Shown here piece by piece: positions 18,300 to 27,352 of a DNA stretch of 64,000 nucleotides. The notes beneath the pieces were generated by a model. That model made no database searches. It was not told the DNA's origin and worked only from the letters and a program-made list of their open reading frames with translations. The stretch is from CAMDPA01 sp965223035 (GTDB lineage Bacteria; Pseudomonadota; Alphaproteobacteria; Rhizobiales; Hyphomicrobiaceae). The first letter of the stretch is position 1, and each line of letters begins with the position of its first letter. Location of the stretch: the NCBI GenBank assembly GCA_965223035.1, contig OZ244980.1:4712001-4776000 (forward strand), read 5' to 3'. The position numbers and the translations under genes were made by a program.

Positions 18300-19661
18300 T
18301 CAAACCGTCGTTGGACGCAGCACGCCAAGCACGCCGGGCCAAATCTGCAGTCTGCGCCAGGTATCGCACGCCATCAGGACGTTCCAGCCAATCAGCGCCA
18401 TGGCAGTTGCAACGGCCGCGCCAGTTAGACCGAACCAGCTGGTGAATATGGTGCACAAGACCCCATTGATGACGGCGCTGATCACCAGGAGCCTTGCGGC
18501 CGCTGCCTCATTGCCCGTCATCGCTTGAACGATGAGCTGTGAACCCGCCCCGGCGACGAACAGCTGTGCTAACAAGAGAATGCGAAGCGGGGCCTCTCCG
18601 GCGGCGAATTCCGGCCCGAACCAAGCGAGGATCCAACTGGCGGCTGCAGCCAGCGACAGCGCAATGAGCGCACCGGTGAATAGCGATAGGAGGGCGGACC
18701 GCAAGATCAGCGTCTGCACCTCATCCGTGCGCCGCTCGGCATGCAGCTTGGCAATGGTTGGCGCGAAAATGGTATCGATCGCAGTGCGCGGCAACACAAC
18801 CAGCATCGACATACCGAAAACCAATGCAAACACCCCGGCCTCTTTGTGTAACCCGGCGAGACCGAGGACGAGCACACCGGTCTTGTCAAACAACGCCTCA
18901 ACAGCGGTGACGACCAGCAACGGCAATATGGCCCGCCGCCAAACGGGGGCATCGCTGACCGGCTTGACCCCGATCAGTTCGCGTGGCTGCAGCCAGTGCT
19001 TCACGGCAGTTGCAACGGCGAGCGCCAGCATCGAGGCAGCAACGGTTGCCGCTATGATCAAAGGGGCGCCCTGCGACCCCAAGTCGACCAACCAAATGAA
19101 ACCCACGATGACCAACACGATGCCGTCGCGCACCAGCCGCTCGGGCAGAATGGCCGTGACCACACCGCCATAGGCCCTGACCATGGACGAGCGCACGACC
19201 ATCAGTGACAACAGCGGCACCAGCGCCAGCGCGATCAAAAAAGTGAGCCGCACTTCCCGCTCGAGCGTCTGTCCGAACAGCCAGATCGTGATGGCGCAAG
19301 CCACCACCAGCGCGCCGCCCACCGCCATCACACGGTGCTCGGCGTAGCGGACAACGCCGGCCAAAAGCGGCCAGGACTGGCTGGCCAAATAGGTCGGTAT
19401 GAACCTCAGCAGAGCTATGTGGAAGCCAAGCATGGCCAAGTAGGCCAACACCGTCATCCAAGCCAGCACATAGGCATAGATGCCGAATGACTGAGCTCCG
19501 ATCACGCGGGCGACAAGCAGCTGTGTCAAAAACGCTAAGCCGTGCCCAATCAGGAACACCACAAAGGCCGCCGCCCCGCCCGAAGCAACACGCGCACCGA
19601 GTGATCCTCCGCCCGCGCCTCGGGCGGCGCGCGTGACAAGATCCGAAAGCCACCTCATCAT
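18300..19661 (-). CDS. Polysaccharide repeat-unit flippase (Wzx/MOP superfamily)
   Basis: 453-residue membrane protein with about 12-14 predicted helices and few long loops. It matches the Wzx-like branch of the MOP exporter superfamily: an N-terminal amphipathic region, then LTQLLVARVIGAQSFGIYAYV, the typical first-helix pattern of polysaccharide flippases. It would move the undecaprenyl-linked repeat unit to the periplasmic side for polymerisation. The ATG at 19661 lies 8 bases after the stop of the Wzc-like gene, so the two are co-transcribed; a second ATG follows at 19658. Confidence 0.87.
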   Translation of the reverse strand: MMRWLSDLVTRAARGAGGGSLGARVASGGAAAFVVFLIGHGLAFLTQLLVARVIGAQSFGIYAYVLAWMTVLAYLAMLGFHIALLRFIPTYLASQSWPLLAGVVRYAEHRVMAVGGALVVACAITIWLFGQTLEREVRLTFLIALALVPLLSLMVVRSSMVRAYGGVVTAILPERLVRDGIVLVIVGFIWLVDLGSQGAPLIIAATVAASMLALAVATAVKHWLQPRELIGVKPVSDAPVWRRAILPLLVVTAVEALFDKTGVLVLGLAGLHKEAGVFALVFGMSMLVVLPRTAIDTIFAPTIAKLHAERRTDEVQTLILRSALLSLFTGALIALSLAAAASWILAWFGPEFAAGEAPLRILLLAQLFVAGAGSQLIVQAMTGNEAAAARLLVISAVINGVLCTIFTSWFGLTGAAVATAMALIGWNVLMACDTWRRLQIWPGVLGVLRPTTV

Positions 19662-19669
19662 GTGCCGAC

Positions 19670-21712
19670 CTAGCTTTCGCCGCGCTGCCGCGAGCGCTTG
19701 TAGGCCAACGACCAGCCACCTACGGTTTGGCGAACGGGGGCAGTGACGAGCGCGGCTAGCCCCTTTGTGGCTCCGGTAACGCGATGTCGTAATCCTGCAA
19801 ACCATCCCGCCAGACCTGCGAGCCGCATGCGGACCCAATCGCTGCAGTCGGTCACCAGGTGTTTGAGGATGCGGGCGTCGGAGGCCAGCGTATCGGCCAG
19901 CCGTGCCAGGCGACGTGGCGGAAGCAATCGAGGACCATATCGCGTGGTGACCTCGATGGCGTCGCCGAACCGATACTCCGCATGCTGCTGTAGTGGTACT
20001 TGGGTTACGACCGCAAAGAGTTTCTGCGAACTCCCCTCGTCCTCGGCACGCGCCGCACGCAGCGACCTAACGGCATTTTGGGCGATCAGTCGCCGTGTTG
20101 CGCCCCATTTCACAACGAACAGCACCCGATCAGCCAAGCCGGCGATCAGCCCGGTCTCGGCCCGACCCAAGGCAGGCGGCCCGTCAATCAATACGATGTC
20201 GTAACGCGCCTGAAAGCCGCGCAGCGCCGCCTTCAACTTGCTGCTAGAAATCAGACTGACGGGATCGATCAACTCCGAGGTCATGGGGAGCACATCGAAA
20301 CCCAGCGACGGGATTGACTGGATAGCGTCTACCGTCGCGACGTTGCCGATCACGAGATCAACGACGGAATGGCCGGGCACCAGCTTTAACTCCTGGCCGA
20401 CCTCAGGAGTCATCACATCGAGATCAACAAGCAAGACCCGTCGGCCGATGCTCGCCGCATATTGGGCAAGGCTGACCGCGAGGGTGGTTTTTCCTTCACC
20501 GGGATGACTACAACTGACCAGAATAACTTCTGGCTCGCGGGCCTCATGGGCGAAGCCCAGTCGGGCGGCAACTGCACGAATCGCCTCAGCATAGGGAGAG
20601 AATGGTTGCTTTTTGAGGTACTTGTAGGGGCGCGTGAAGCCGAAGCCGCCGATCCGTGGCACCAACCCAAGGCAGGGGATCGACAGCGCGCGATGAACTT
20701 GTTGCGTACTGCGAAGTCCCTGGTCGCTATATTCAAAAGCAATTGCAAGAAAGCAACTTGCCATCAGCAAGAAGATCGCGCCGGGAACAATAAACAGCGC
20801 GGGGTGTAGAGAACTGGGCCGCACTGGCGGCGTCGCAAGAGAAACGATGCGGACGTCGGGGCTAACGGCCTCCGCCTGCCGGTGCAATTCTTTCCGTTGG
20901 CGCAACAGTTCGATCATCAGCTGCGCGTTGACTTTTGCGGCTTCAGCCCGTTCAGCGCGCCCAATGTTTGCGGCGGCCACGCCTGTTTTGGGATCGACCG
21001 ACCGCGACCCGCTGATTTCGCCGCGGATGACGGCTGGCTCGGCACGCATCAAGTCACGAACCTGGGCAATCTTATCGTTTAATCTTTTAAGCTCCCTGCG
21101 TCGGTACGCGACCTTTCTGGCGAGTTGCGCCTCGCGATATAAGTTGGCCATGAGATTGGCGACATCGGCTGCCTGTTGCGCATCCGGCAAGGTGACCCGG
21201 ACCGCGATGATACTTGAACGCAAGGACTGGCTGACCGTGATCCGTCTTTCAAGGTTGTCGATGGCGAGTTCCGCATCGTCGGTTTTCAGGCCGGGCGAGG
21301 CAGCCAATACTTTGCGCAGGAAATCGCGATCCTTCAGCATCACGAGGTGAGTGTCCACGCGCATTTGATTTGACTGGGGATTGATCTCCGCGGCCCGCCG
21401 GTCCCGGTCACCCCATGGCGGCAGCACCTCGATCTGGGACATGGCCGTGTATTTGGGCGGGATCAACATCGCCGCCAGCGTCAGCAGCAGTGTACCGAAA
21501 ATCGCCAACCCGGCGATCAGATTTCGACGCCGTGCAAGTATCGAAAGCAATTGGCTCAGACTAGGCTCGGTCACTGCCTCGCCGTTATAGCCGGAATCGG
21601 AATGCGATGATTCAGCCTGCGAAAGCCTGCGCCGCCTATCGGTAGCGCGACTCTCGTGACCGGTGCCCTCAACAACTTCCAGGCGGAGATGAGTAGAATC
21701 TTGCTCAATCAT
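19670..21712 (-). CDS. Polysaccharide co-polymerase/BY-kinase-like protein (Wzc/ExoP type)
   Basis: 680 residues. A Wzz domain with two membrane helices (about residues 70-90 and 310-335) flanks a periplasmic coiled-coil region. A cytoplasmic ATPase domain follows with Walker A HPGEGKTTLA, the Walker A' strand VLLVDLDVMTPE and Walker B IVLIDGPPA. Such proteins control chain length and polymer export together with the outer-membrane channel. Bacterial tyrosine kinases of this group usually end in a tyrosine cluster; here the last 120 residues hold only a few dispersed Tyr (AEYRF, TRYGP, AYKRS), so autophosphorylation on a tail may be absent. ATG 21712 is used; GTG 21721 is an alternative. The 5' region 21713-21780 is AT-rich and promoter-like. 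Confidence 0.88.
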   Translation of the reverse strand: MIEQDSTHLRLEVVEGTGHESRATDRRRRLSQAESSHSDSGYNGEAVTEPSLSQLLSILARRRNLIAGLAIFGTLLLTLAAMLIPPKYTAMSQIEVLPPWGDRDRRAAEINPQSNQMRVDTHLVMLKDRDFLRKVLAASPGLKTDDAELAIDNLERRITVSQSLRSSIIAVRVTLPDAQQAADVANLMANLYREAQLARKVAYRRRELKRLNDKIAQVRDLMRAEPAVIRGEISGSRSVDPKTGVAAANIGRAERAEAAKVNAQLMIELLRQRKELHRQAEAVSPDVRIVSLATPPVRPSSLHPALFIVPGAIFLLMASCFLAIAFEYSDQGLRSTQQVHRALSIPCLGLVPRIGGFGFTRPYKYLKKQPFSPYAEAIRAVAARLGFAHEAREPEVILVSCSHPGEGKTTLAVSLAQYAASIGRRVLLVDLDVMTPEVGQELKLVPGHSVVDLVIGNVATVDAIQSIPSLGFDVLPMTSELIDPVSLISSSKLKAALRGFQARYDIVLIDGPPALGRAETGLIAGLADRVLFVVKWGATRRLIAQNAVRSLRAARAEDEGSSQKLFAVVTQVPLQQHAEYRFGDAIEVTTRYGPRLLPPRRLARLADTLASDARILKHLVTDCSDWVRMRLAGLAGWFAGLRHRVTGATKGLAALVTAPVRQTVGGWSLAYKRSRQRGES

Positions 21713-21972
21713 GCTCGGCACTTGGCTCTACTGATACATATGTTCAATTTAACTTCTCGGATATCTGGGCGACGCGTGCGGCACGTTGGCTGAGGCGGTT
21801 AATTCCAGATCGAGTCAGGCGCATTCGAGCCGAGAAATTTGCCGTGTCCGTGCATCAACTCATCGGCCACAAATAGTTGCTAAGACCTTTGCGTCGACAC
21901 GTGAATCCGAGAACATTCGAAATTGTTACCCATTTACGATGAATGCAACGTTGGTTCGTTCGGGTTGGTAGT

Positions 21973-22052
21973 CGTGTGCTTCTGTGTGGCTGGAACTATC
22001 CCGCGCTCCAACCTATCCACCCGCAACATCGGGCCATCGTGCCATCGGAGGG
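21973..22052 (-). repeat. Dispersed repeat, second family, copy 5 (reverse orientation)
   Basis: Reads on the minus strand as CGATGGCACGATGGCCCGATG-like sequence, then CGGGATAGTTCCAGCC, then the ACACAGAAGC end. It lies in the 532-bp gap 21713-22244 together with a full-length palindromic repeat, a combination seen elsewhere in the window. Confidence 0.55.
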
Positions 22053-22094
22053 CGTGCGGGCCGGCAAGGCTAATTGGTATAGCGTGGACATGGT

Positions 22095-22248
22095 CTAGAG
22101 CAACCTGCCTTTAATCGGAATCGGAACGATCCCGATTAAGGGCAGAAAGTTGCTCTACACTTTAAGAGCGATCATCTTTGCGCCTTAAATCGGAACCGGC
22201 GCAATTGGAATCGGCGGCGCGGTTCCGATTTAAGGCGCGATGATCTAG
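22095..22248 (+). repeat. CTAG palindromic repeat, full-length two-hairpin form (copy e)
   Basis: Same structure and length as copy b: hairpin A, linker CACTTTAAGAG, hairpin B. The right CTAG contains the stop codon of the ExoF-like gene (TAG, minus strand, 22247-22245). Confidence 0.87.
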
Positions 22249-23555
22249 TGTGACGGTGCTACCAGACGCCCGCCGACAGTCCCATCACCGTGAATCACCA
22301 CGTCGACGGCATCACCGGGCTGCAGTTCGGCATCCTCAAGTACTTTGCGCCGCTCTAAGCCGCCGGCCGTGCGTCGGTGCAACATGAAGACGGGCTGCAC
22401 CGGCGAAACGCCTCCGAGTGTCCGCTGCGGGCCTCCAATCAGGCGTCCACCGGCAAAAATTTGCAGCTTCGCGGCAGTGCTACGAAGATTGACCTCCGCC
22501 GCGCTCTTTTTGGCAACGGCGGTTTCAAGCTCCTGATACAAGGCGGTCCTGCGGTCGGCGGCTAGCTTATGCAGCTGAAGTTTGCGCTCGGACAACTGCC
22601 GCTTCGAATTGTTCAGTCTCACGCTAGCCTGCAATCTTCGAGTCGACGAGAACAACACCGCGCGGCGAGCATCGGTAAACCTTTGCGACGTTACCACCCC
22701 CCTTGCTTTCAGCTTTCTAAGCGACTTGAGCTCCGAATAATCCGCGGCGTAACCCAATTCCTCGGCTGCAACCTGCTTTTCGGTGATCGCGATCTCCTGT
22801 TGGAGCTGCGCGATGATTTCCTCGATCGCCGCCCGGGCCCGTCGGTAGCTGGCCTGGTGACCTTTGAGTTGGGAGACCGCAAGCTGCACGATGCTGTCAA
22901 GCTCAGAGCGCGCAATCAGCGCATTGGGTGGAATACTGCTGCCGATTTTGCCTGGATCGGCCGGCACATCGCCGAGCTCCACCTTGATGCGCCAAATCCG
23001 GGCCCGCTCTCGCACGAACTCCCGCCACAGGGATTCCAACTTGGCCCCGAGATCCATCGCCGTGAGCGCAAGCTCCGCGCCTTGATTGCGGGGCAGCGGA
23101 TAACCGCCGGCAAGTGCCACCGCTTCACGGATCGTCATCGGACCACGGTATGGATATTCGCCAGGCTTCGTCACATGCCCCTTAACGTAGATCGGTCGAT
23201 ACGTAGCGACGCTTACCAGAATATCGCTGTTCTTGATCTCGACGGCGGTCTCGACGAGCCTCTCGCCTCTTAGGTTCACCACCCGGCCGCTAAGTGCGGA
23301 TTGAATGCGTGCCCTGAGCTCGGCCAAAGTCAGACCTCGCACCTGCACCGGCCCGGCCAGCGGAACCGCGATCATCCCGTCTAGCTCAATCGAAGCCTTC
23401 CTTTGCAGCTCCGGAATCCCAAACACGGCGATCTCGATAACGTCACCCGGACCGGCCCTATACTCGGCCTGCGCAAGGCCACTGGCGCCGGACCATATGA
23501 TCGCGGCGCAAATCCAGCCAAGGCCAAGCCTACGGCGTTTACCCAACTGGCGCAT
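22245..23555 (-). CDS. Polysaccharide export outer-membrane-type protein (Wza/ExoF-like, SLBB)
   Basis: 436 residues. A signal peptide (ending GLAQA) is followed by the polysaccharide-export domain (YRAGPGDVIEIAVFGIPELQ), an SLBB-type domain (PIYVKGHVTKPGEYPY...LAGGY), a long coiled-coil region from about residue 185 to 360, and a C-terminal beta-rich segment ending in a second SLBB-like motif (ELQPGDAVDVVIHG). The coiled-coil insertion is what rhizobial ExoF-type proteins show. It should work in the envelope with the Wzc/ExoP-like protein to export polymer. ATG 23555 has an excellent ribosome site (GGAGGTGA). It begins 17 bases after the propeller gene stop. Confidence 0.85.
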   Translation of the reverse strand: MRQLGKRRRLGLGWICAAIIWSGASGLAQAEYRAGPGDVIEIAVFGIPELQRKASIELDGMIAVPLAGPVQVRGLTLAELRARIQSALSGRVVNLRGERLVETAVEIKNSDILVSVATYRPIYVKGHVTKPGEYPYRGPMTIREAVALAGGYPLPRNQGAELALTAMDLGAKLESLWREFVRERARIWRIKVELGDVPADPGKIGSSIPPNALIARSELDSIVQLAVSQLKGHQASYRRARAAIEEIIAQLQQEIAITEKQVAAEELGYAADYSELKSLRKLKARGVVTSQRFTDARRAVLFSSTRRLQASVRLNNSKRQLSERKLQLHKLAADRRTALYQELETAVAKKSAAEVNLRSTAAKLQIFAGGRLIGGPQRTLGGVSPVQPVFMLHRRTAGGLERRKVLEDAELQPGDAVDVVIHGDGTVGGRLVAPSH

Positions 23556-23572
23556 TTCACCTCCGCGGTCGC

Positions 23573-24820
23573 TCACTTGTCCGTTGGCGGGGTCCATTTC
23601 GTGACGAAGTCCGAAATCGGTCCGCCCGCGCTGCCCCAATTGCTTGCCCAAACCACCTGCGAGCCGTCGGGCGACGGCGAGGCATGAGATTCACTTAGAT
23701 ATTCGTGATCGACGCCGTAGGTATGTGCCAGGCGCCTAAGCGCTCCACTCCCGTCGATGCGAACCGCGATGACCTCTTGGTAGTAGGGAGAGGGATAAGC
23801 GTACGTCATCGTTTTCAAATACGAGCCCTGGTAGGTGACAAAAACCCATCCGCGCCACTGAATGTTGCGGGCCGACACGTGGGTGGCGTTGCCGTAGGGC
23901 AATAGATCGGTAACAGCGCCGTCGACCAGACGCCGTTTGATAACGTGATACTTGTCCGGGTCCGCCTTGCTGATGCCGACGTAGACGTCGGCACCGTCTG
24001 CGTCGACGGTCATGTCGCCGTGTCCGGGCCGATGATGCTCGGGCCAGTGCTGAATGAGCTTGCCGTCAACTTGAAATATGTAACTTGGCTCACGACCTGC
24101 CGTGGTCATCTGCGCGACATAGACGTAACGCCCGGACGGGGAGATCGATGCGTACTGGTTTTCGCCCTCCAAGGCATCGAGCGAAATATCGGGATGCTTT
24201 TGTCCTGTGCGCAGATTGTAGGCAAAGGCAACCAGTCCGATCCGCGCCTTGCGCGCCCGAAGCGCGATCATGGTGCCGTCAAACGAAAGATTGCCCTTGT
24301 AGGGTCCAAAGGCGATCGACCCATATGCGCTCGGTCGATATACACTGCGCCACGTATTGGTCCGCGGTTGCCACAGCGCAATACCGTCCGGGTGCACACA
24401 GACCATCTGCTCGGGATCGCGCGGATGCCACTTGCAATCCTGTCGGCCGGAAACGGAGCGCCGAAAGCGTGGTTCGAAGGTTCGCCCGTCGAGAAAGCAA
24501 AATCCCGCACAACCTTCCGTGATCAGCAGGAGCGACTGGTCCGCATTCCAAGCCTGGATACTCGAGTAACGATGGCGGCAATGCTTTGGATGGCATTTGG
24601 TCCCGATGAACCAAGCGTGGCCCGGCCGCGTGATGCGCATAAACTCGGTGCCAAACGTTGGGTCACGCATCGGCACAAGATATTGGGGCAGCGGTAGCGC
24701 AGCTGTGGCTCGCAAACTCCCCGCTTCCAGCGAATAACTTGCAGCAATGGCGAATACGATTGCCACTACCAGGAGGGCAGCCAGCCCAATGCGCCGCACC
24801 AACGCCACTTTCCACTCCAT
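23573..24820 (-). CDS. Membrane-anchored beta-propeller protein of unknown function
   Basis: 415 residues. A single N-terminal membrane anchor or uncleaved signal (LAALLVVAIVFAIAASY) precedes a region made of repeating beta-blade-like segments (for example YASISPSGRYVYVAQ, GDMTVDADGADVYVG, SHASPSPDGSQVVWASNWG), as in TolB/WD40-like propellers. Four cysteines near residues 75-110 (TKCHPKHC, EGCAGFC) could form disulfides or bind metal in the periplasm. It lies between the DegT aminotransferase and ExoF-like genes with gaps of 37 and 17 bases, so it is part of the exopolysaccharide operon, perhaps a polymer-binding or modifying factor. No specific family recognised. Confidence 0.72.
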   Translation of the reverse strand: MEWKVALVRRIGLAALLVVAIVFAIAASYSLEAGSLRATAALPLPQYLVPMRDPTFGTEFMRITRPGHAWFIGTKCHPKHCRHRYSSIQAWNADQSLLLITEGCAGFCFLDGRTFEPRFRRSVSGRQDCKWHPRDPEQMVCVHPDGIALWQPRTNTWRSVYRPSAYGSIAFGPYKGNLSFDGTMIALRARKARIGLVAFAYNLRTGQKHPDISLDALEGENQYASISPSGRYVYVAQMTTAGREPSYIFQVDGKLIQHWPEHHRPGHGDMTVDADGADVYVGISKADPDKYHVIKRRLVDGAVTDLLPYGNATHVSARNIQWRGWVFVTYQGSYLKTMTYAYPSPYYQEVIAVRIDGSGALRRLAHTYGVDHEYLSESHASPSPDGSQVVWASNWGSAGGPISDFVTKWTPPTDK

Positions 24821-24857
24821 CTCGTCGGCGGGCCACGCCCTGACCCGCCCGCAGTCC

Positions 24858-26033
24858 TCACACCATCTGCGGCGCCAATTCGTGCTCAGCAACGTCCAAG
24901 ACTTGATCGCAAATAAAATCGACGTCGCAATCGCTCAAAAGCGGATGTAGCGGCAGCGTCACCTCGCGCGTCGAGACATCGATGGTCATCGAAAGCGGAT
25001 TCGAACTGGGCCAGCGCTGGGCGTAATGGGTAAAGAGGTGGACCGGCGGATAATGGATGCTGGTTTGGATTCCTCGCTCCTGCAGCAAGCGGCGAAAGCC
25101 CGACCGTGCTCCAGCATCACGCAGCAGAATTGGCATAATGTGATGACCGCTATCGTCGCCGCGCGCCGCGAACGGAACCGTGATCGAGCGATGACCCGCC
25201 AGCCGCAGACGGTAACGTTGGGTCAAGGCTTTTCGGCGCTGATTGGAACCGGCGAGCTTGCCGAGTTGGACGAGACCGAGCGCGGCGGTGATTTCCGTGC
25301 TGCGATAATTGTAGCCGAGATCAACAACGTCATAATCGACGGCCCGACCTGAGGCCCGGTCCCAGCTGGTTTTTGTCATGCCATGGGCGCGGGCACGGCG
25401 GGCGATCTCGGCGAGCCTGCTGTCGTTGGTAACGATCATGCCGCCTTCGCCCGTCACCAAGTTCTTATTTGCAAAAAAGCTGAAACAACCTGCTGCGCCG
25501 ATCGTTCCGATCTTGCGCCCGGACATCGCGCCGGGCGTCGGCGGCTCGTAGTCGGCACCGATGGCGTGGCAGGCGTCCTCGATGACGGCGAGCCCATGGC
25601 GCTCGGCCAGCGCCATAATGCGATCCATCTGGGCCGCGTATCCGGCGAGGTGGACGACGACGATCGCCGCAGTGCGGGGCGTGATGCGGGCCTCCAGGTC
25701 AGCGATACACAAATTGAGATCGTCAGGGCCAGCGATATCGACGAAGATTGGCGTGGCACCCTGATAGAGAATGGCATTGGCCGATGCGACGAACGTATAG
25801 CTGGGCACCAATACCTCGTCACCAGGTCCGATGCCGCAGCCCTTGAGCGCCAAATGCAGCGCGGCTGTGCAACTTGAGACGGCGACCGCATGTTGGACCC
25901 CGAAGGCCTCGGCGAACCGCGCCTCGAATTCGGCGGTACGGGGCCCGAGCGAGAGCCACTTGCCACGCACGACATCAGCAACGGCCAGCGCCTCCTCCTC
26001 ACCCATATCGACGTCGGAGAGCAGATATTTCAT
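24858..26033 (-). CDS. DegT/DnrJ/EryC1/StrS-family sugar aminotransferase
   Basis: 391-residue PLP-dependent aminotransferase that converts a nucleotide-linked keto-sugar to an amino sugar. Motifs are SSCTAALHLAL near residue 54, VLVPSYTFVASANAI, VIEDACHAIGA with the PLP-contacting Asp, the PLP lysine in FFANKNLVTGEGG, and YNYRSTEITAALGL. The family start ATG 26033 has GAGG six bases upstream. It implies that the polymer contains an amino sugar, possibly later acetylated and a substrate for the deacetylase of the locus. The 113-bp gap to the NusG-like gene upstream is short enough for one transcript. Confidence 0.92.
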   Translation of the reverse strand: MKYLLSDVDMGEEEALAVADVVRGKWLSLGPRTAEFEARFAEAFGVQHAVAVSSCTAALHLALKGCGIGPGDEVLVPSYTFVASANAILYQGATPIFVDIAGPDDLNLCIADLEARITPRTAAIVVVHLAGYAAQMDRIMALAERHGLAVIEDACHAIGADYEPPTPGAMSGRKIGTIGAAGCFSFFANKNLVTGEGGMIVTNDSRLAEIARRARAHGMTKTSWDRASGRAVDYDVVDLGYNYRSTEITAALGLVQLGKLAGSNQRRKALTQRYRLRLAGHRSITVPFAARGDDSGHHIMPILLRDAGARSGFRRLLQERGIQTSIHYPPVHLFTHYAQRWPSSNPLSMTIDVSTREVTLPLHPLLSDCDVDFICDQVLDVAEHELAPQMV

Positions 26034-26146
26034 ATTAACCTCGGGGCGAGCCTTGTATTCAAAGGACAGCGGTCAACCGGTCCTATTGCGGGCCAAAGAT
26101 GGTCGCCACCGCGCTGTCGGCGGCTGGAAGCTGGGTTTGGATGGCA

Positions 26147-26659
26147 TTAAGCTGTGATCGCCACCAACATGCCGATCGTTGTGCGAAGCGGCACCATTCG
26201 CCCCATCACATCCAGCAGGATTTGAACGCGACCTTTGTCGTCAATCTCACGGATGCGACCGACCAAATCAGAGAACGGACCATCGCGCAGATGGACAGAG
26301 GTATCGAGCTTGAATGGACTGTCCTCATCCATATGAAGATGCTCGGCTTCAGTCTCGATCAACGCCTCGACAAAACCGGGCGGCAATGGCAGTGGCCGGT
26401 TATCGGCCGTCAAAAGCGACACCACCCCGATCGTGCCGTTGATGCAGCGCCAGCGATCCCGGTCGACATCGAGCGCGACGAAAATATAGCGGGGAAACAT
26501 CGGGACTCGGACGCGGCTGACTTTGCGTGCGTGACGTGCGGTCTTGACGATGACTGGTGCAAAAACGCGAAAGCCTTGGAACATCAAGTGATGTTCCGCC
26601 TTGGTCTCGCATCGCGCTCGCGTGTGGACAGCGTACCATCGGGTTTGTGCGCCTGACAT
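26147..26659 (-). CDS. NusG/RfaH-like transcription elongation factor
   Basis: 170 residues with the NusG N-terminal domain (TRWYAVHTRARCETKAEHHL, then RVPMFPRYIFVALD) and a KOW-containing C-terminal domain (DGPFSDLVGRIREIDDKGRVQILLDVMGR). Specialised NusG paralogues in polysaccharide loci bind RNA polymerase and allow read-through of long operons past early terminators. That role fits the many hairpin-forming repeats inside this locus. ATG 26659 is preferred because GAGGGA lies just upstream; ATG 26671 would add four residues without a site. A target ops-like element was not identified. Confidence 0.87.
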   Translation of the reverse strand: MSGAQTRWYAVHTRARCETKAEHHLMFQGFRVFAPVIVKTARHARKVSRVRVPMFPRYIFVALDVDRDRWRCINGTIGVVSLLTADNRPLPLPPGFVEALIETEAEHLHMDEDSPFKLDTSVHLRDGPFSDLVGRIREIDDKGRVQILLDVMGRMVPLRTTIGMLVAITA

Positions 26660-26814
26660 GGTTTCCCTCATTGGTGCGGCTGCCTCCCAATAGAAGTTTT
26701 ATTTCCGACCAGCTTGCCTCGGCTTGAACGACCCCGGTGCGCGCAGACGCGATACCCAGATCAATTCCGCTGCAGGCAGAAGCACAATGTCAGCCCGCTC
26801 CCCAACCGGGTCAC

Positions 26815-26881
26815 CCAATGCCACGATATTCTGGGTGGCCGGGTGGGGGCATGAGATGGTTCCAGCACACACTGAAACGCC
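26815..26881 (+). repeat. Dispersed repeat, second family, copy 6
   Basis: CAATGCCACGATATTCTGGG, then TGGCCGGGTGGGGGCATG, ATGGTTCCAGCACACACTG and AAACGC. It directly abuts the CTAG of the next palindromic repeat (26882), the same junction type as at 63575. Confidence 0.6.
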
Positions 26882-27019
26882 CTAGAGCAACCTGCTTTTC
26901 ATCGGGATGGAACGATCCCGATGAAGAACAGAAAGCTGCATACCAGTTTAACTGCGATCATCTTTGTGCCTTAAACGGGAACCGGCTTTGCGGTGCTCAT
27001 TGAAGGCACGATGATCTAG
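26882..27019 (+). repeat. CTAG palindromic repeat, diverged long form (copy f)
   Basis: Both hairpins and the linker can be followed, but with many substitutions (for example TTTTCATCGGGAT in hairpin A). It is the most decayed long copy, hence probably the oldest. The rest of the 693-bp gap 26660-27352 shows no gene. Confidence 0.75.
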
Positions 27020-27352
27020 CGCGACGCACAGACCGCGCGCGGACGTTTCACGCTGACCAATCTCGATGTTGACGCCAATCGCTACTCCCATGCTTATGGT
27101 TTTACCAGAACCGCGCCCATTGGCTTTGCTGGTCACCTCAAGGCCAGTTGATCACGTCGATTCAATTCGGCGTGAACAGATTTTCTGACGCCGCCCGGTG
27201 GCAACACGATCAATCGACAAAAAATGCAAATTAAGAGCAAATGCGCGCGGCAAGGCCCGGCGTGAGCTAATGCGCCTGCCGCATTGGCGCGATATGCAAT
27301 CGAGCCCAGAGCGGGCGTTGCCGTTCGGTCGGCAACCGAGCGCGAACCGCAC

